From: Salinimonas iocasae
Lineage (GTDB): Bacteria; Pseudomonadota; Gammaproteobacteria; Enterobacterales; Alteromonadaceae
Direction: 5' to 3'
Assembly: GCF_006228385.1 (NCBI RefSeq)
Contig: NZ_CP039852.1
Coordinates: 248,001-312,000, forward strand
DNA: 64,000 nt
The position numbers and the translations under genes were made by a program. Each line of letters opens with the position of its first letter. Position 1 is the stretch's first letter. Shown piece after piece: positions 30,701 to 40,127 of the stretch. Below the pieces are notes generated by a model. It was given only the letters and a program-made list of their open reading frames with translations. It did no database searches and had not been told where the DNA came from.

Positions 30701-31638
30701 CAGAAGAGGCGACTTCGGTTAAGTGGTCGGCCGAAAGTCTGCCGCCGGTTTATGCGTTTTGTCAGCAGTGTACGTTGCTGGGCAATGCCCTGGGGCAGGT
30801 AACCCTGGATGTGGTGCGCGGCGATAACGGCATGGTGATTCGCCAACTCAGTACCAGTAACAAACATACCCAGATTAATGCCACCGGTAACTGGAATACA
30901 CAAACACAAACTACAACCCTGACCGGGACACTTCAAAGTGATGACGTGGGGCGTATGCTGCAGGACCTAAACGTCAATTCCGGTATTAAAGACTCGGCCG
31001 CCTCAATCGCGTTTAGCCTGGACTGGCCCGAGTCGCCCATGGACTTTTCCGTTGAGCAGCTAAATGGCGATATAAACTGGCGCCTTACCGACGGATACCT
31101 GAGCGAGCTCAGTGACAAAGGCTCTCGCATATTTACTTTGTTTAGCCTTAACTCGCTGGTTCGCAAGCTCAGTCTGGATTTCAGAGATGTTTTTGCCAAA
31201 GGCTTTTTCTATGATGATATGAGCGGCACCTTATCGATTGCAGATGGCCGGGCAACGACGGACGATACTGTTATTGATGGTGGTGCAGGCGAAATTACTA
31301 TCAAAGGGGTGACGAATCTGGCGGCTCAAAAATTAAATTATGATGTGTCGTTTACCCCTAATGTGACCGGTAACCTGCCGGTTCTGGTCTATTTTCTGGC
31401 ATCGCCGCCTACTGCACTCGCCGCGCTGGCTATCGACCAGGTGTTGACGTCGGCCAAAGTAATCTCCAATGTTAATTACAAGGTAAGAGGTACCTGGGAC
31501 AATCCTGAATTCACTGAGGTTGGGCGAGACAGTAAAGAAGTGACGTTGCCGGCAAGACAAAAAAATAAGAATGAAAAGCCGACGCCGCTGTCAAAACCCG
31601 ACCTGGAAAGATTAAATCTGGAGGTACAAGATGGTTAA
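27760..31638 (+). CDS. yhdP: YhdP-family AsmA-like envelope lipid-transport protein
   Basis: Very long protein of 1292 residues with one N-terminal membrane anchor (about 19-42, LGLAVFLVLFAVLLSVL) and a huge periplasmic part. This is the architecture of YhdP, a member of the AsmA-like bridge proteins thought to carry phospholipids to the outer membrane. The stretch near the C-terminus (NVTGNLPVLVYFLASPPTALAAL is within it) is typical of the family. The start is GTG. It follows rng in the conserved order, and its 3' end overlaps the nitrilase-like gene by eight bases. Confidence 0.93.
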   Translation: MGKKREIAGKAVTWTAKKLWLGLAVFLVLFAVLLSVLRYSLPYLDNKKPLLEEYINQQYGVALSIGTLKADWLQSGPSIVLEDVKLQSNAQSPIAMDIDNIDIELNFWQSLTTGQLSSKQFNLDGVALIVDTTRLNSDEQPSDYPVIDALHDLFLEQLERFSLRDGVVTLLKEDTEQVIEVSELSWLNRNGQHRGAGAFRVQELASNAATFLIDLDGGKDNLRGTLYAQAEDVDISPWVSGKLQTRRPLKESRANLEAWAEVENSKISAVFTQIHDSRLTWGGQDNVTVSTGILGGSFQALPKNDHWYFRIDQLEVVSNKQRLVTDLVGRWSQGDGLLINTVKPTPVNPFLVLLPLFTDDTADDDVRDFAPTGQLATLQMKAGQAGLAVTAKLLDVSWQQHDGIPGLQQLDIDINWNNSQGAVRVQSRDAMLLTDTLLPENIGLNQLDANIYIYPLQTNGQQNWMLSYDDLILDTAVAKVTQSLRLNLSDADLSLFTTVSDMPVDSAKKLFPATLMGKNTADYLTRALTGKGEVANTRILWHGKPGNFPFSDNSGVFQAYTFLQESAFDFSKQWPALDDMNMALEFENNGLVMKAPAATLAGIQLSDLEASIIPLSGTANLNIAATGNGTGEQLSALMMQSSLSESLGNVLSEEVQISGPVSTNLTLTIPLDSANVVAKGTASLNGNVVKLPRLNMTLNDARGDIAFLNENINTESMQASLLGQPLSLAVTGGKKDDGYGVDIGAKGHWDLGALSSRFSDKLGGYLSGDSDWQANVSVQLPAEGFTYTASITSTLENTQSGLPAPFDKPADTVKRFAISSVGDAKASTIKALLGDDIAFDGILPHQEMQFSRAHLALGKSDFTGRGIGLSVSANLPRIDAGSWYSVIDELISEQTDTEDEQPALFAVPQRLFIMTDELIVAGQTLTNVDITAKQNSNNWLLDIDTKQARANVSIYEDFLKRGIRVEADYINLPEWTTPEPSEEATSVKWSAESLPPVYAFCQQCTLLGNALGQVTLDVVRGDNGMVIRQLSTSNKHTQINATGNWNTQTQTTTLTGTLQSDDVGRMLQDLNVNSGIKDSAASIAFSLDWPESPMDFSVEQLNGDINWRLTDGYLSELSDKGSRIFTLFSLNSLVRKLSLDFRDVFAKGFFYDDMSGTLSIADGRATTDDTVIDGGAGEITIKGVTNLAAQKLNYDVSFTPNVTGNLPVLVYFLASPPTALAALAIDQVLTSAKVISNVNYKVRGTWDNPEFTEVGRDSKEVTLPARQKNKNEKPTPLSKPDLERLNLEVQDG

Positions 31639-32452
31639 TCTGGTCGCCGTTCAAATGACGAGTCAGCCTGATATTGACGAAAACCTGGCATACGTAGAAA
31701 AACAGCTGGATACGCTGGATACCAGTGAGCCGACGCTGGTGGTATTACCCGAATGCTTTGCACGCTTTGGTACCCGCGACCGTGAATTGCTGGATGTGGC
31801 TGAGGCGCGCTATAGCGGTAAAATCGGCCAGGCTATGCAGGATATGGCTAAAAAGTATGGCGTTTATCTGGTGACCGGTACCTTCCCGCTGGTTTCTGAG
31901 GAACCGGACAAATTTACTGCGTCCTGTCTTTTAGTCGGGCCGGATGGCAATGTTATCGATGAATACAAGAAAATTCATATGTTTGACGTAGCCATTAAGG
32001 ACAATACTGGTAGCTACCAGGAGTCTAAATATACCCAGGCGGGTGATCGGGTCGTGGTTTGCGATACGCCGATAGGGCGAATCGGGCTGGCAGTGTGTTA
32101 TGATGTACGCTTTCCAGGGCTATTCAATGCTATGGGTGATGTCGATATTCTGGTATTACCTGCTGCATTTACCCAGCATACCGGCAATGCGCACTGGCAT
32201 ACACTGGTCCGGGCACGGGCAATTGAAAAACAATGCTTTGTTGTCGCGCCGAACCAAACCGGTGAACATGCCAACGGACGCCAGACATTCGGGCACAGTG
32301 TTATTTATTCGCCGTGGGGTGATACGCTGGCCGAACTAGGCGCGCAATTAGGTACCGCTCAGGCACGGGTTTCTGTCAGCGACAGAGAAGAGCTCAAAAT
32401 GAGTATGCCGGTAAGCCAACATAACCAATTCAGGAGCGATTTTGTCAAATAA
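31631..32452 (+). CDS. Carbon-nitrogen hydrolase, deaminated-glutathione amidase-like
   Basis: Nitrilase-superfamily amidase of 273 residues. The catalytic triad is readable as Glu41 (VLPECF), Lys114 (YKKIHMFD) and Cys156 (AVCYDVRFP). The DVRFPGLF sequence and length match the Nit1 branch, known to repair deaminated glutathione, though related amidases are hard to tell apart. It overlaps yhdP upstream and tldD downstream by a few bases, so translation is coupled across the three genes. Confidence 0.88.
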   Translation: MVNLVAVQMTSQPDIDENLAYVEKQLDTLDTSEPTLVVLPECFARFGTRDRELLDVAEARYSGKIGQAMQDMAKKYGVYLVTGTFPLVSEEPDKFTASCLLVGPDGNVIDEYKKIHMFDVAIKDNTGSYQESKYTQAGDRVVVCDTPIGRIGLAVCYDVRFPGLFNAMGDVDILVLPAAFTQHTGNAHWHTLVRARAIEKQCFVVAPNQTGEHANGRQTFGHSVIYSPWGDTLAELGAQLGTAQARVSVSDREELKMSMPVSQHNQFRSDFVK

Positions 32453-33884
32453 CGTAGCTAGCCATTTACTGACTGATTCGGGACTGGACATGTCCGCGCT
32501 GGAAAAGGCGCTGGGCCAGATTCACAGTCATGACACCGATTACGCTGACCTGTACTTTCAGTCTAGTCAGCACGAAAGCTGGGTGCTGGAAGACGGCATC
32601 ATTAAAGAAGGCAGTTATAACATTGAGCGAGGCGTGGGTGTAAGAGCCATCAGTGGTGAAAAAACCGGTTTCGCGTACTCTGATGAAATCAGCAATGAAG
32701 CACTAACCAAAGCCTGCAAGGCTGCACGAACGATTGCGCCGGCTGGTGGCAAAACCGCTGTAAGCGGGTTTGGTGAACAGCAATATCCGAACCGTTATCA
32801 GGCTGACAACCCTCTGCTGGGTATGGAAGAGGCCGAGAAAGTCGCGTTACTTAAGGCGGTTGACGCGTATGTCAGACGTCAGGAGCCTGAGATTAACCAG
32901 GTTGTGGTCAGTCTGACAGGGGTGTACGAAGAAGTGCTGGTGGCTGCCAGCGACGGCACCTTTGCCACTGACATCCGACCGTTGGTGAGGCTAAACTGTT
33001 CTGTGCTGATGGAAAACGGTGACCGTCGGGAGCGCGGCAGTTCAGGTGCAGGCGGACGGCACACCTATTCGTTTTTCCAGTCTGACGACAACGGCAGACC
33101 CGTTTACGAGCAACTGGCGGACGATGCGCTGCACATGGCCCGGGTTAATATGCAGGCAGTTGCATCACCGGCGGGCACTATGCCGGTGGTACTAGGCAGT
33201 GGCTGGCCTGGTGTGTTGTTGCATGAGGCGGTAGGTCACGGCCTGGAAGGTGATTTCAACCGCAAAGGTGCATCTACGTTCAGTGGTAAAATGGGTCAGC
33301 GGGTCGCCGCTAAAGGCGTGACCATTGTGGATGACGGCACCTTGCAGGATCGCCGTGGCTCACTGTCAGTAGATGATGAGGGTACACCGACGCAGCGTAA
33401 TGTATTGATTGAAGATGGTATTCTTACCGGCTATATGCAGGATAAAATGAACGCGCGTCTGATGGGTGTTAAGCCCACCGGAAATGGTCGTCGTGAGTCG
33501 TTTGCGCACTTGCCAATGCCGCGCATGACTAATACTTACATGCTGGCCGGACAGTACGATCCTCAGGAAATTATTCAAACCATCGATAAAGGCATCTATG
33601 CACCAAACTTTGCCGGTGGTCAGGTAGATATCACATCCGGTAAATTTGTGTTCTCAAGCGCAGAAGCGTATCTGATTGAAAATGGCAAAATTACCGCGCC
33701 GGTAAAAGGCGCCACGTTGATCGGAAATGGTCCTGAAGTAATGCAGAAAGTGTCGATGATTGGTAATGATGTGGCGCTTGATCGCGGCGTTGGTGTTTGT
33801 GGTAAAGACGGCCAGTCAGTACCGGTAGGCGTTGGTCAGCCAACACTGAAAGTCGATGAGCTTACGGTTGGCGGCACCGCCTGA
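32442..33884 (+). CDS. tldD: Metalloprotease TldD
   Basis: Protein of 480 residues that pairs with TldE/PmbA in a zinc protease that trims modified peptides and antitoxins. The zinc-binding HEAVGHG lies at residues 261-267, inside the family block [15 protein letters not shown]. The start is a TTG preceded at good spacing by CAGGAG and overlapping the amidase gene by 11 bases. The partner PmbA is encoded nearby at 34589-35920. A strong terminator follows. Confidence 0.96.
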   Translation: MSNNVASHLLTDSGLDMSALEKALGQIHSHDTDYADLYFQSSQHESWVLEDGIIKEGSYNIERGVGVRAISGEKTGFAYSDEISNEALTKACKAARTIAPAGGKTAVSGFGEQQYPNRYQADNPLLGMEEAEKVALLKAVDAYVRRQEPEINQVVVSLTGVYEEVLVAASDGTFATDIRPLVRLNCSVLMENGDRRERGSSGAGGRHTYSFFQSDDNGRPVYEQLADDALHMARVNMQAVASPAGTMPVVLGSGWPGVLLHEAVGHGLEGDFNRKGASTFSGKMGQRVAAKGVTIVDDGTLQDRRGSLSVDDEGTPTQRNVLIEDGILTGYMQDKMNARLMGVKPTGNGRRESFAHLPMPRMTNTYMLAGQYDPQEIIQTIDKGIYAPNFAGGQVDITSGKFVFSSAEAYLIENGKITAPVKGATLIGNGPEVMQKVSMIGNDVALDRGVGVCGKDGQSVPVGVGQPTLKVDELTVGGTA

Positions 33885-33907
33885 TGCAAGACTGATTATC
33901 AATTAAT

Positions 33908-33946
33908 AAAAAGCCCCGCAGTGAATACTCCTGCGGGGCTTTTTTT
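33908..33946. terminator. Bidirectional rho-independent terminator between tldD and darP
   Basis: Stem AAGCCCCGCAG / CTGCGGGGCTT with A and T runs on either side; serves the convergent genes. Confidence 0.92.
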
Positions 33947-33965
33947 GTGATCAGCGTCAGGGTGA

Positions 33966-34517
33966 TTATTCTGGTTCCATATGTGCTTTCAGATACTGGA
34001 ACAATTCCCGGTATGCTTTAGGTGGCGCGTTTTTTTCACGCTCTTTTTTAACCTGTCGGTGTAGCTGACGCAGTTTTTGCCGGTCCATTTCAGGGTAGCT
34101 TTCAAGCAATGGCTGAATAGCATCGTCGCCCTGCTCAATAATGTCTTCACGGGCTTTCTCCATGGCGTGGAATGCCGCATTGGTTTCCTGATGCTGGTGA
34201 GTAAGTTTGTCCATTGCCTCATTGATAGGCGTCACATCCCGCTGACGCAACAGCTTTCCAATGTACTGAATTTGGCGCCGGTAGCCTTCCTTTTTGCGAT
34301 TCATCGCGCGCGCCTGCATCACGGCCTCTTCCAGCTGTTCGTCCATTGGAATGGTTTGCAGGTGAGCCGGTGACAACAAAATAAGTTCTTCACCGCGCTT
34401 TTGCATAAGCGCCGACTGACGCTTTAGCTCAGTTTTACTGACCCACTCCTCAGATTCGTCCGCCTGAATATCATCAAAGTCAGAATCTTCGGGTGAATGA
34501 TGCTTATGGTCGCTCAT
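33966..34517 (-). CDS. darP: Ribosome biogenesis factor DarP (YjgA)
   Basis: Small charged protein of 183 residues, mostly helical, of the YjgA/DarP family associated with late 50S subunit assembly. The pattern SKTELKRQSALMQKRGEEL and the helix with AMNRKKEGYRRQIQYIGKLLR are typical. Its start lies close to that of pmbA, and the two genes are divergent with 71 bases between starts. This darP-pmbA pairing is conserved in Gammaproteobacteria. Confidence 0.95.
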   Translation of the reverse strand: MSDHKHHSPEDSDFDDIQADESEEWVSKTELKRQSALMQKRGEELILLSPAHLQTIPMDEQLEEAVMQARAMNRKKEGYRRQIQYIGKLLRQRDVTPINEAMDKLTHQHQETNAAFHAMEKAREDIIEQGDDAIQPLLESYPEMDRQKLRQLHRQVKKEREKNAPPKAYRELFQYLKAHMEPE

Positions 34518-34588
34518 TGGTATCTCTAAGTGTTACACTGATAATACTTATAATTGTGACACACAACTTCGGGATAGCGAAACTGACT

Positions 34589-35920
34589 ATGCAAATTGAC
34601 CAGCAAATCGCGGAAATACAAAATATTGTTGATGATGTACTTACCATGGCGAAGGCAAAAGGGGCGACCCAGGCTGAAGCGAGTATGTCGAAGGTGCAGG
34701 GTATTGCGGTTTCATCCCGAATGAAAGAAGTAGAAAATGTCGAGTTTACTAACGATGGCGGACTGGGTATCAGTGTGTATGTGGGTAAACACAAAGGCAG
34801 CGCATCAACCGCAGATTTAAGCAAAGATGCGTTAGCCCTGACGGTGGAGAAGGCCATCGATATTGCTCGCTACACCAGCGAAGACCCGTGTACCGGTCTG
34901 GCTGACGCAGAACTCATGGCGACATCGTTTCCGGACCTTGAGCTGTACCATCCGCAGGAACTGGACCCGCAAAGAGCTATGCAGATTGCTATTGAGGCAG
35001 AAACCGCGGCATTGGATTTTGACCCCCGCGTAGTGAATTCCGATGGTGCGAATTACAACGCCAATCATGGTATGCGGGTATATGGTAATACGCACGGTAT
35101 CAACGCCGGTTACCCGAGCAGTCGCTACAGCTTAAGCTGCATGACTATTGCCGCAGAAGATGACGATATGCAACGTGACTATGCGTATACCGTCAGCCGT
35201 CGTCCGGATGGCCTGAAAAGCGCAGTTTCAGTAGGTGAAGAGGCTGCAGATAACACGGTATCCCGTTTAGGCTCACGTAAAATAAACACGGCCAATGTAC
35301 CTGTGCTTCTGCATAAAGATGTCGCCTCCTCGCTGTTTGGTCACTATGTCAGTGCCATTAGTGGCGGTAATCTGTATCGCCGGTCCAGCTTCCTGCTTGA
35401 TAAGCTGGGTGCACAGGTCTTTCCGAAATGGCTGAATATTGAAGAATTGCCGCACCTGAAAGGCGGGCTGGCCAGTTCAAACTTTGATGCCGAAGGCGTT
35501 GCTACCCGCGATCTGCAGGTTGTGGAAGATGGCAAACTAGCGCATTACCTTTACACCACCTACTCAGCGCGCAAAATGAAAAAGACCCCCACCGGACACG
35601 CTGGTGGCATTCATAACTGGGTAGTCGGGCATACCGGCCATGACGACAAAGCGTTACTGGAAGAAATGGGCACCGGTTTACTGGTAACAGAACTGATGGG
35701 GCAGGGCGTAAGCGTCGTCACGGGTGACTATTCGCGCGGCGCAGCGGGTTACTGGGTTGAAAATGGCGTTATTCAGTACCCGGTACATGAGGTTACAATC
35801 GCTGGAAATCTGAAAGACATGTTTGCGAATATCCGCGCAATTGGTAAAGAACGTGATGTACGCGGTGGCGTTCAGACCGGCTCTGTGCTTATTGACAATA
35901 TGAAGGTTGCCGGAAGTTAG
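34589..35920 (+). CDS. pmbA: Metalloprotease PmbA (TldE)
   Basis: TldE partner of TldD, 443 residues, needed for microcin B17 maturation and antitoxin turnover in E. coli. It lacks the HExxxH zinc site, as PmbA proteins do. The blocks GLGISVYVGKHKGSAST and GAAGYWVENGVIQYPVHEVT are typical of the family. The longer frame from 34493 overlaps darP; the ATG at 34589 gives the family N-terminus. A terminator follows and is shared with convergent arcA. Confidence 0.96.
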   Translation: MQIDQQIAEIQNIVDDVLTMAKAKGATQAEASMSKVQGIAVSSRMKEVENVEFTNDGGLGISVYVGKHKGSASTADLSKDALALTVEKAIDIARYTSEDPCTGLADAELMATSFPDLELYHPQELDPQRAMQIAIEAETAALDFDPRVVNSDGANYNANHGMRVYGNTHGINAGYPSSRYSLSCMTIAAEDDDMQRDYAYTVSRRPDGLKSAVSVGEEAADNTVSRLGSRKINTANVPVLLHKDVASSLFGHYVSAISGGNLYRRSSFLLDKLGAQVFPKWLNIEELPHLKGGLASSNFDAEGVATRDLQVVEDGKLAHYLYTTYSARKMKKTPTGHAGGIHNWVVGHTGHDDKALLEEMGTGLLVTELMGQGVSVVTGDYSRGAAGYWVENGVIQYPVHEVTIAGNLKDMFANIRAIGKERDVRGGVQTGSVLIDNMKVAGS

Positions 35921-35935
35921 TGTTTAGCTAAGGCC

Positions 35936-35968
35936 AAAAAAAAAGCGCAGTAAATACTGCGCTTTTTT
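35936..35968. terminator. Bidirectional rho-independent terminator between pmbA and arcA
   Basis: Stem AAAAGCGCAG / CTGCGCTTTT with a 6-base loop, flanked by A and T runs. Confidence 0.9.
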
Positions 35969-35982
35969 ATGTGTACCGAATA

Positions 35983-36690
35983 TTAACCATCAACGGAACC
36001 GCAGAAGCGATAACCTTCACCGTGAATGGTTACAATCAATTCCTCATCGCTCGGCTCAGACTCAAAATGCTTACGGATACGACGGATTGTTACATCAACC
36101 GTTCTGTCATTCGGGCGTAGCTCACGTCCGGTCATTTCCATAATCAGCTGTTCACGGGTAAGAATTTTGCCCGGATTGCTCAGGAACAGATGCAATGCTC
36201 TGAATTCACTGCGCGGCAGGCGAAACTCTTTACCATTAGGTGAAATCAGCGAGCGACTGTCACCGTCCAGCGTCCAGCCATTAAAGCTGACACGGCTTGG
36301 TAAGTCGTCATCTTCCGCTGTATTGGTAGTACGAGACAGCAGGTTGCGTGCACGAATAGTCAGCTCACGAGGATTAAACGGCTTGGTCAGGTAATCATCA
36401 GCACCGATTTCCAGACCCAGTATACGGTCAACATCGTTATCTCTGCCGGTTAAGAAAATTAAGCCAACATTTTTACGGTCGCGTACTTCCCGGGCCAGAA
36501 TCAATCCATTCTTACCTGGTAAGTTAATATCCATGATGACCAGATTGATGGAGTGATTCTCGAAAAAATCATGCATTTGGTCGCCATTTTCGGCTTCAAA
36601 AACGTTATAGCCTTCAGCTTCGAACAAGCTTTTGAGGGTGGTACGGGTGACCACTTCATCTTCAACAATTAATACATTTGGCGTCTGCAT
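35983..36690 (-). CDS. arcA: Two-component response regulator ArcA
   Basis: OmpR-type regulator of 235 residues that controls respiration genes in response to redox state. The receiver has the acidic pair ED at residues 10-11, the phospho-acceptor Asp54 ([12 protein letters not shown]) and the lysine in [10 protein letters not shown]. The C-terminal winged helix contains [20 protein letters not shown]. Similarity to ArcA extends over the whole length. A histidine kinase gene lies 145 bases upstream on the same strand; it is not an ArcB-type hybrid kinase. Confidence 0.94.
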   Translation of the reverse strand: MQTPNVLIVEDEVVTRTTLKSLFEAEGYNVFEAENGDQMHDFFENHSINLVIMDINLPGKNGLILAREVRDRKNVGLIFLTGRDNDVDRILGLEIGADDYLTKPFNPRELTIRARNLLSRTTNTAEDDDLPSRVSFNGWTLDGDSRSLISPNGKEFRLPRSEFRALHLFLSNPGKILTREQLIMEMTGRELRPNDRTVDVTIRRIRKHFESEPSDEELIVTIHGEGYRFCGSVDG

Positions 36691-36835
36691 GGTGTTTCAC
36701 ACTCTTTTACAATCGGTTAAAGCAATATTCTGGTTTAAGTGTATTATTCGTTACTTTCTTTTCAAGTTTGTTACGAATAAAACCTGACCTACGGTATAAG
36801 GGTTTGTAACTAAATTACAAGGTCCGGACTCTCGA

Positions 36836-38479
36836 CTATTCAGTTTCATTTCCGGCATTTGCTGTTTCGACAGGAAAAACTATCAGAAATTCCACGCCTT
36901 TTCCTTCTTCACTGGAAAGTGTGATAGACCCGTTCAATCCCTGAGTGACAAGATTGTACACCAGGTGCATACCCAGCCCCGAACCGCCTTGCCCGCGTCG
37001 GGTAGTAACGAAGGGGTCAAAGATACGCTTACGTATCTCGTCCGGAATTCCCTTGCCATTATCTTTATACACCAGTTTTAGCGTACTGGCTGTCATTAGA
37101 TCCGCCGTGATATCTATCGTGCCACTTTCTGTATCGTCAAAGCCGTGGACTACGGAGTTTACAATCAGGTTGATCAATATCTGGTTTATCGGGCCTGCTT
37201 TTGTTTCAACGTGTAAGGTAGGGTCGCAGTGTACGTTGATTTTATGATGATGCTTTTTAAGCTGAGGCCTCAGCGATAGTAGTATCTCATTAATTAACTG
37301 TGAAACGCAAAAAGTTCGGCTGGATTCAGTGGTTTGATCTACAGCAACCTGCTTAAAACTGGAAATCAGTTCAGCAGCCCGGTTCAGATTCCGGTAAATA
37401 ATATTCAGATTTTCCTGGCTGTCGCTTAAGAACCTGTCCAGCGCGCTGGCTTTAAGCGTTCTGTTTTCAAAATCCTTCTGGATATCGCCAATTTGGTCCA
37501 GCATCATGGTTGATGCTGTTACGCCCAGGCCGATTGGTGTATTTACCTCGTGCGCTACGCCCGCCACCATGTCACCCAGCGACGCCATTTTTTCATTCTC
37601 TACTATCTGGCGCTGATACTGGTGTAGTTTTTCCAGTGTCTGAATCAGCTCCTGGTTGGCATCTTTTAATGCTACGGTGCGCTGGCTTACGATATCCTCA
37701 AGACTGGCATTCAGCTGGCGATGCTGTTCTTCAGCTTCGTGTTGCTTTTGCACATAGTCCTGCATGCGGGCCAGTAATACGTTAACCGCATCGGTGAGGA
37801 TATTAAGCTCATTTATGCTGGAGGTGGGCGTGCGCGCCGAATAGTCTCGCAACCGGGCGGTTCTTTGTAAAAAGTCTGCCATTGACTCAATAGGCCCGAC
37901 AATAACGCTCTGTAGCCGCAACGCTAATATGAATGTTAGTACCATCATCACAAACATCACGCCCAGGTTCAGCAAAATAGCCTGGCCTACCAGACTATTA
38001 AATTTAGCTGCAGATGCGCTTAAATAGATATATCCGACATAATTATCGTTGTAGGTGACGGGGCGCGCTACTTCAACAGTGGCATCGCCCATAGAAGGGG
38101 TTTTAAGTAGGTGTATCCGGCGCGATTGATCCTGAATGGGCGGCTCACCCACTTTGTGATAACTGGACAAAAAGCTTAAATCATCAGAGCGATTCGGGTT
38201 ATACCAGTAGGCATGCACGTGGGTGACAATTTCAGATTGTGCGGCGCTGTTAAGGTGGCGCATCGTCGCCTTTTCATCACCGCTGGCGATATCCTGCGCC
38301 GCATTTTCGCTGATGATATTGGCCAGCATAACGACGGTTTCCTCAAGATCCTCCCGGTACGAGCTGATTTGCAGATACAACGATAAGCTAGTTGCCAGAA
38401 CCAGAGTAATAGTGGCAATCGCCATGATTACCCACAGAAACAAACTGCGTATGGAAAGCCGTGCCGATGTGGCTGTCAT
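36836..38479 (-). CDS. Sensor histidine kinase with periplasmic sensor and HAMP domain
   Basis: Membrane kinase of 547 residues. Two membrane segments (about 12-36 and 164-190) enclose a periplasmic sensor of about 125 residues. A HAMP domain (about 190-245), a coiled-coil, a HisKA-like helix with phospho-acceptor His310 (GVAHEVNTPIG) and an HATPase domain (DNGKGIP, GGSGLGMHLVYNLV) follow. It has no receiver or HPt domain, so it is not a classical ArcB. Its closeness to arcA could make it an ArcA partner or be chance; no cognate regulator is otherwise visible. Confidence 0.9.
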   Translation of the reverse strand: MTATSARLSIRSLFLWVIMAIATITLVLATSLSLYLQISSYREDLEETVVMLANIISENAAQDIASGDEKATMRHLNSAAQSEIVTHVHAYWYNPNRSDDLSFLSSYHKVGEPPIQDQSRRIHLLKTPSMGDATVEVARPVTYNDNYVGYIYLSASAAKFNSLVGQAILLNLGVMFVMMVLTFILALRLQSVIVGPIESMADFLQRTARLRDYSARTPTSSINELNILTDAVNVLLARMQDYVQKQHEAEEQHRQLNASLEDIVSQRTVALKDANQELIQTLEKLHQYQRQIVENEKMASLGDMVAGVAHEVNTPIGLGVTASTMMLDQIGDIQKDFENRTLKASALDRFLSDSQENLNIIYRNLNRAAELISSFKQVAVDQTTESSRTFCVSQLINEILLSLRPQLKKHHHKINVHCDPTLHVETKAGPINQILINLIVNSVVHGFDDTESGTIDITADLMTASTLKLVYKDNGKGIPDEIRKRIFDPFVTTRRGQGGSGLGMHLVYNLVTQGLNGSITLSSEEGKGVEFLIVFPVETANAGNETE

Positions 38480-38546
38480 TCTTGTTGTTTAACCGCGTCT
38501 GAGTGCAAAGCAACGAATATATCTATAGTGGCGCAATATGTCTGAA

Positions 38547-38577
38547 AAAGAAAGCGCGCACCCTGGAAAGTGCGCGG
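38547..38577 (-). terminator. Terminator downstream of glgA
   Basis: On the minus strand the stem CGCGCAC / GTGCGCG is followed by CTTTCTTTTTC, placed five bases past the glgA stop. Confidence 0.75.
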
Positions 38578-38581
38578 GATT

Positions 38582-40009
38582 CTACTGTATAAGTGCCTGA
38601 TACAATTTACTATATTCGTCAGCTGCTGTTTGCCAGGTAAAGCGTGTTTGCATACCGCGAACCTGCATAGATCGAAAGCGCTCGGGATGTTCATAATAAA
38701 ACAGCAGGGCCCGGCGTATGCAGGATAATAAGGCGTCAGGCGTAGGCTCGTAAAACACGAAGCCGGTGGCATTGTCACCATAATTTATTGGATCATAAAC
38801 GGTGTCTTTTAATCCACCGACCGCCCTGACAACTGGAATGGTGCCATAGGCCAGGCTATACATCTGGTTTAAACCACACGGCTCAAATTGGGAAGGCATT
38901 AGAAAGAAATCAGCGCCGGCTTCCACAAGATGAGCATGCTCAGTACTGAAGCCGTTAATAAATGCAAACTGGTCAGGGTGGTTGTGTGCATACTCATTGA
39001 GATCCATACACACTGATGGATCACCGGTACCCACGATGACTAACTGAATATTATGATCCATCAGGTCATTCAGAACAGGTAGCAGATAGCCGAAGCCTTT
39101 TTGCTCTGTTAAGCGGCACACCATCCCCAGCACAGGAACGTGGTCTTTTTCAGGTAAACCCGCAACCTTTTGAAGCGCCGCTTTGCAGCGAGACTTCGGC
39201 AGCAGGTTTTCGCTATCAAAATTTTCCGGCAGGTAACTATCGGTGGCCGGATTCCATTGCCCATAGTCGCAACCATTTAAAATGCCGACCAAATCCTGCT
39301 GGCGGCCAACCAGTCTGTCGTGCAGACCGTGACTGCCCAGATTGGTCAGCAGCTCCTGCGCGTAGTTCGGGCTAACCGTGGTAATTTTATCCGCATACTC
39401 AATGCCGGTTTGCAGCATGTTGATATACCCGCCATGTACCTGGCTTAATATCGCCGGATGATGACGTAAAAACGGAATGTCATCTAGCTTGTTGACCCCC
39501 TGGAAAGCGGCGTTGTGTATCGTAAAGACAGTGCGCGTATTGTCGAAATAGCCACTTTTATCGCTGCGCAACATAAAGGGCAGCATCGCGGTATGCCAGT
39601 CATGACAATGCACCACGTCCGGTTCCAGTGCCAGTGACTGGATAGCCATCAGTGCAGCGCCGCAGAAGAAACTGAAGCGTTCGCCATTATCCTGATAGGC
39701 TTCGTAGGCATTGCTGTAAAGACCGTCACGGTCAAAGTATTCAGGGTAATCGATAAAGTGAATGGTGATGTCATTCCAGCTAAGCTGCCGGACTTTGAAG
39801 TGATACACCTGACTTTCTGCAAACAGGGTTTGCTGTGGCAGCGACTCAGCCAGCTTGTATTCTTCGGCTATCGCTTTGTAATAGGGCATAACGATACTCA
39901 CGTTATGACCTGATGCTTTTAGGGCGAGAGGCAGCGCCTTGCCAACGTCGGCAAGCCCACCGGTTTTAACCAGCTCTTCTACTTCTGATATTGCAAATAC
40001 AATGTTCAC
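38582..40009 (-). CDS. glgA: Glycogen synthase GlgA
   Basis: ADP-glucose-dependent glycogen/starch synthase of 475 residues, GT5 family. The N-terminal ADP-glucose site KTGGLADVGKALP starts at residue 16, and the C-terminal domain has the family stretch FLMPSQFEPCGLNQMYSLAYG. No other glycogen gene adjoins it here, which is unusual because glgC/glgB often cluster with glgA. It is flanked downstream by a terminator and upstream by 118 bases without a gene. Confidence 0.96.
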   Translation of the reverse strand: MNIVFAISEVEELVKTGGLADVGKALPLALKASGHNVSIVMPYYKAIAEEYKLAESLPQQTLFAESQVYHFKVRQLSWNDITIHFIDYPEYFDRDGLYSNAYEAYQDNGERFSFFCGAALMAIQSLALEPDVVHCHDWHTAMLPFMLRSDKSGYFDNTRTVFTIHNAAFQGVNKLDDIPFLRHHPAILSQVHGGYINMLQTGIEYADKITTVSPNYAQELLTNLGSHGLHDRLVGRQQDLVGILNGCDYGQWNPATDSYLPENFDSENLLPKSRCKAALQKVAGLPEKDHVPVLGMVCRLTEQKGFGYLLPVLNDLMDHNIQLVIVGTGDPSVCMDLNEYAHNHPDQFAFINGFSTEHAHLVEAGADFFLMPSQFEPCGLNQMYSLAYGTIPVVRAVGGLKDTVYDPINYGDNATGFVFYEPTPDALLSCIRRALLFYYEHPERFRSMQVRGMQTRFTWQTAADEYSKLYQALIQ

Positions 40010-40127
40010 CTGGCTTCACTCCATGTTTTGGCAGGATGGTGCCACCAAAATCACCGAATACTGATAACACAATCAGCGGCCTGTTTTGTCATGATAAAAA
40101 TCTAACACACCCGGTCCCCTGCGGCTA

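Noticed and set aside
28188..31560. Long minus-strand frames opposite yhdP
   Set aside because: They are shadows of a high-confidence gene with no independent start signals or domains.
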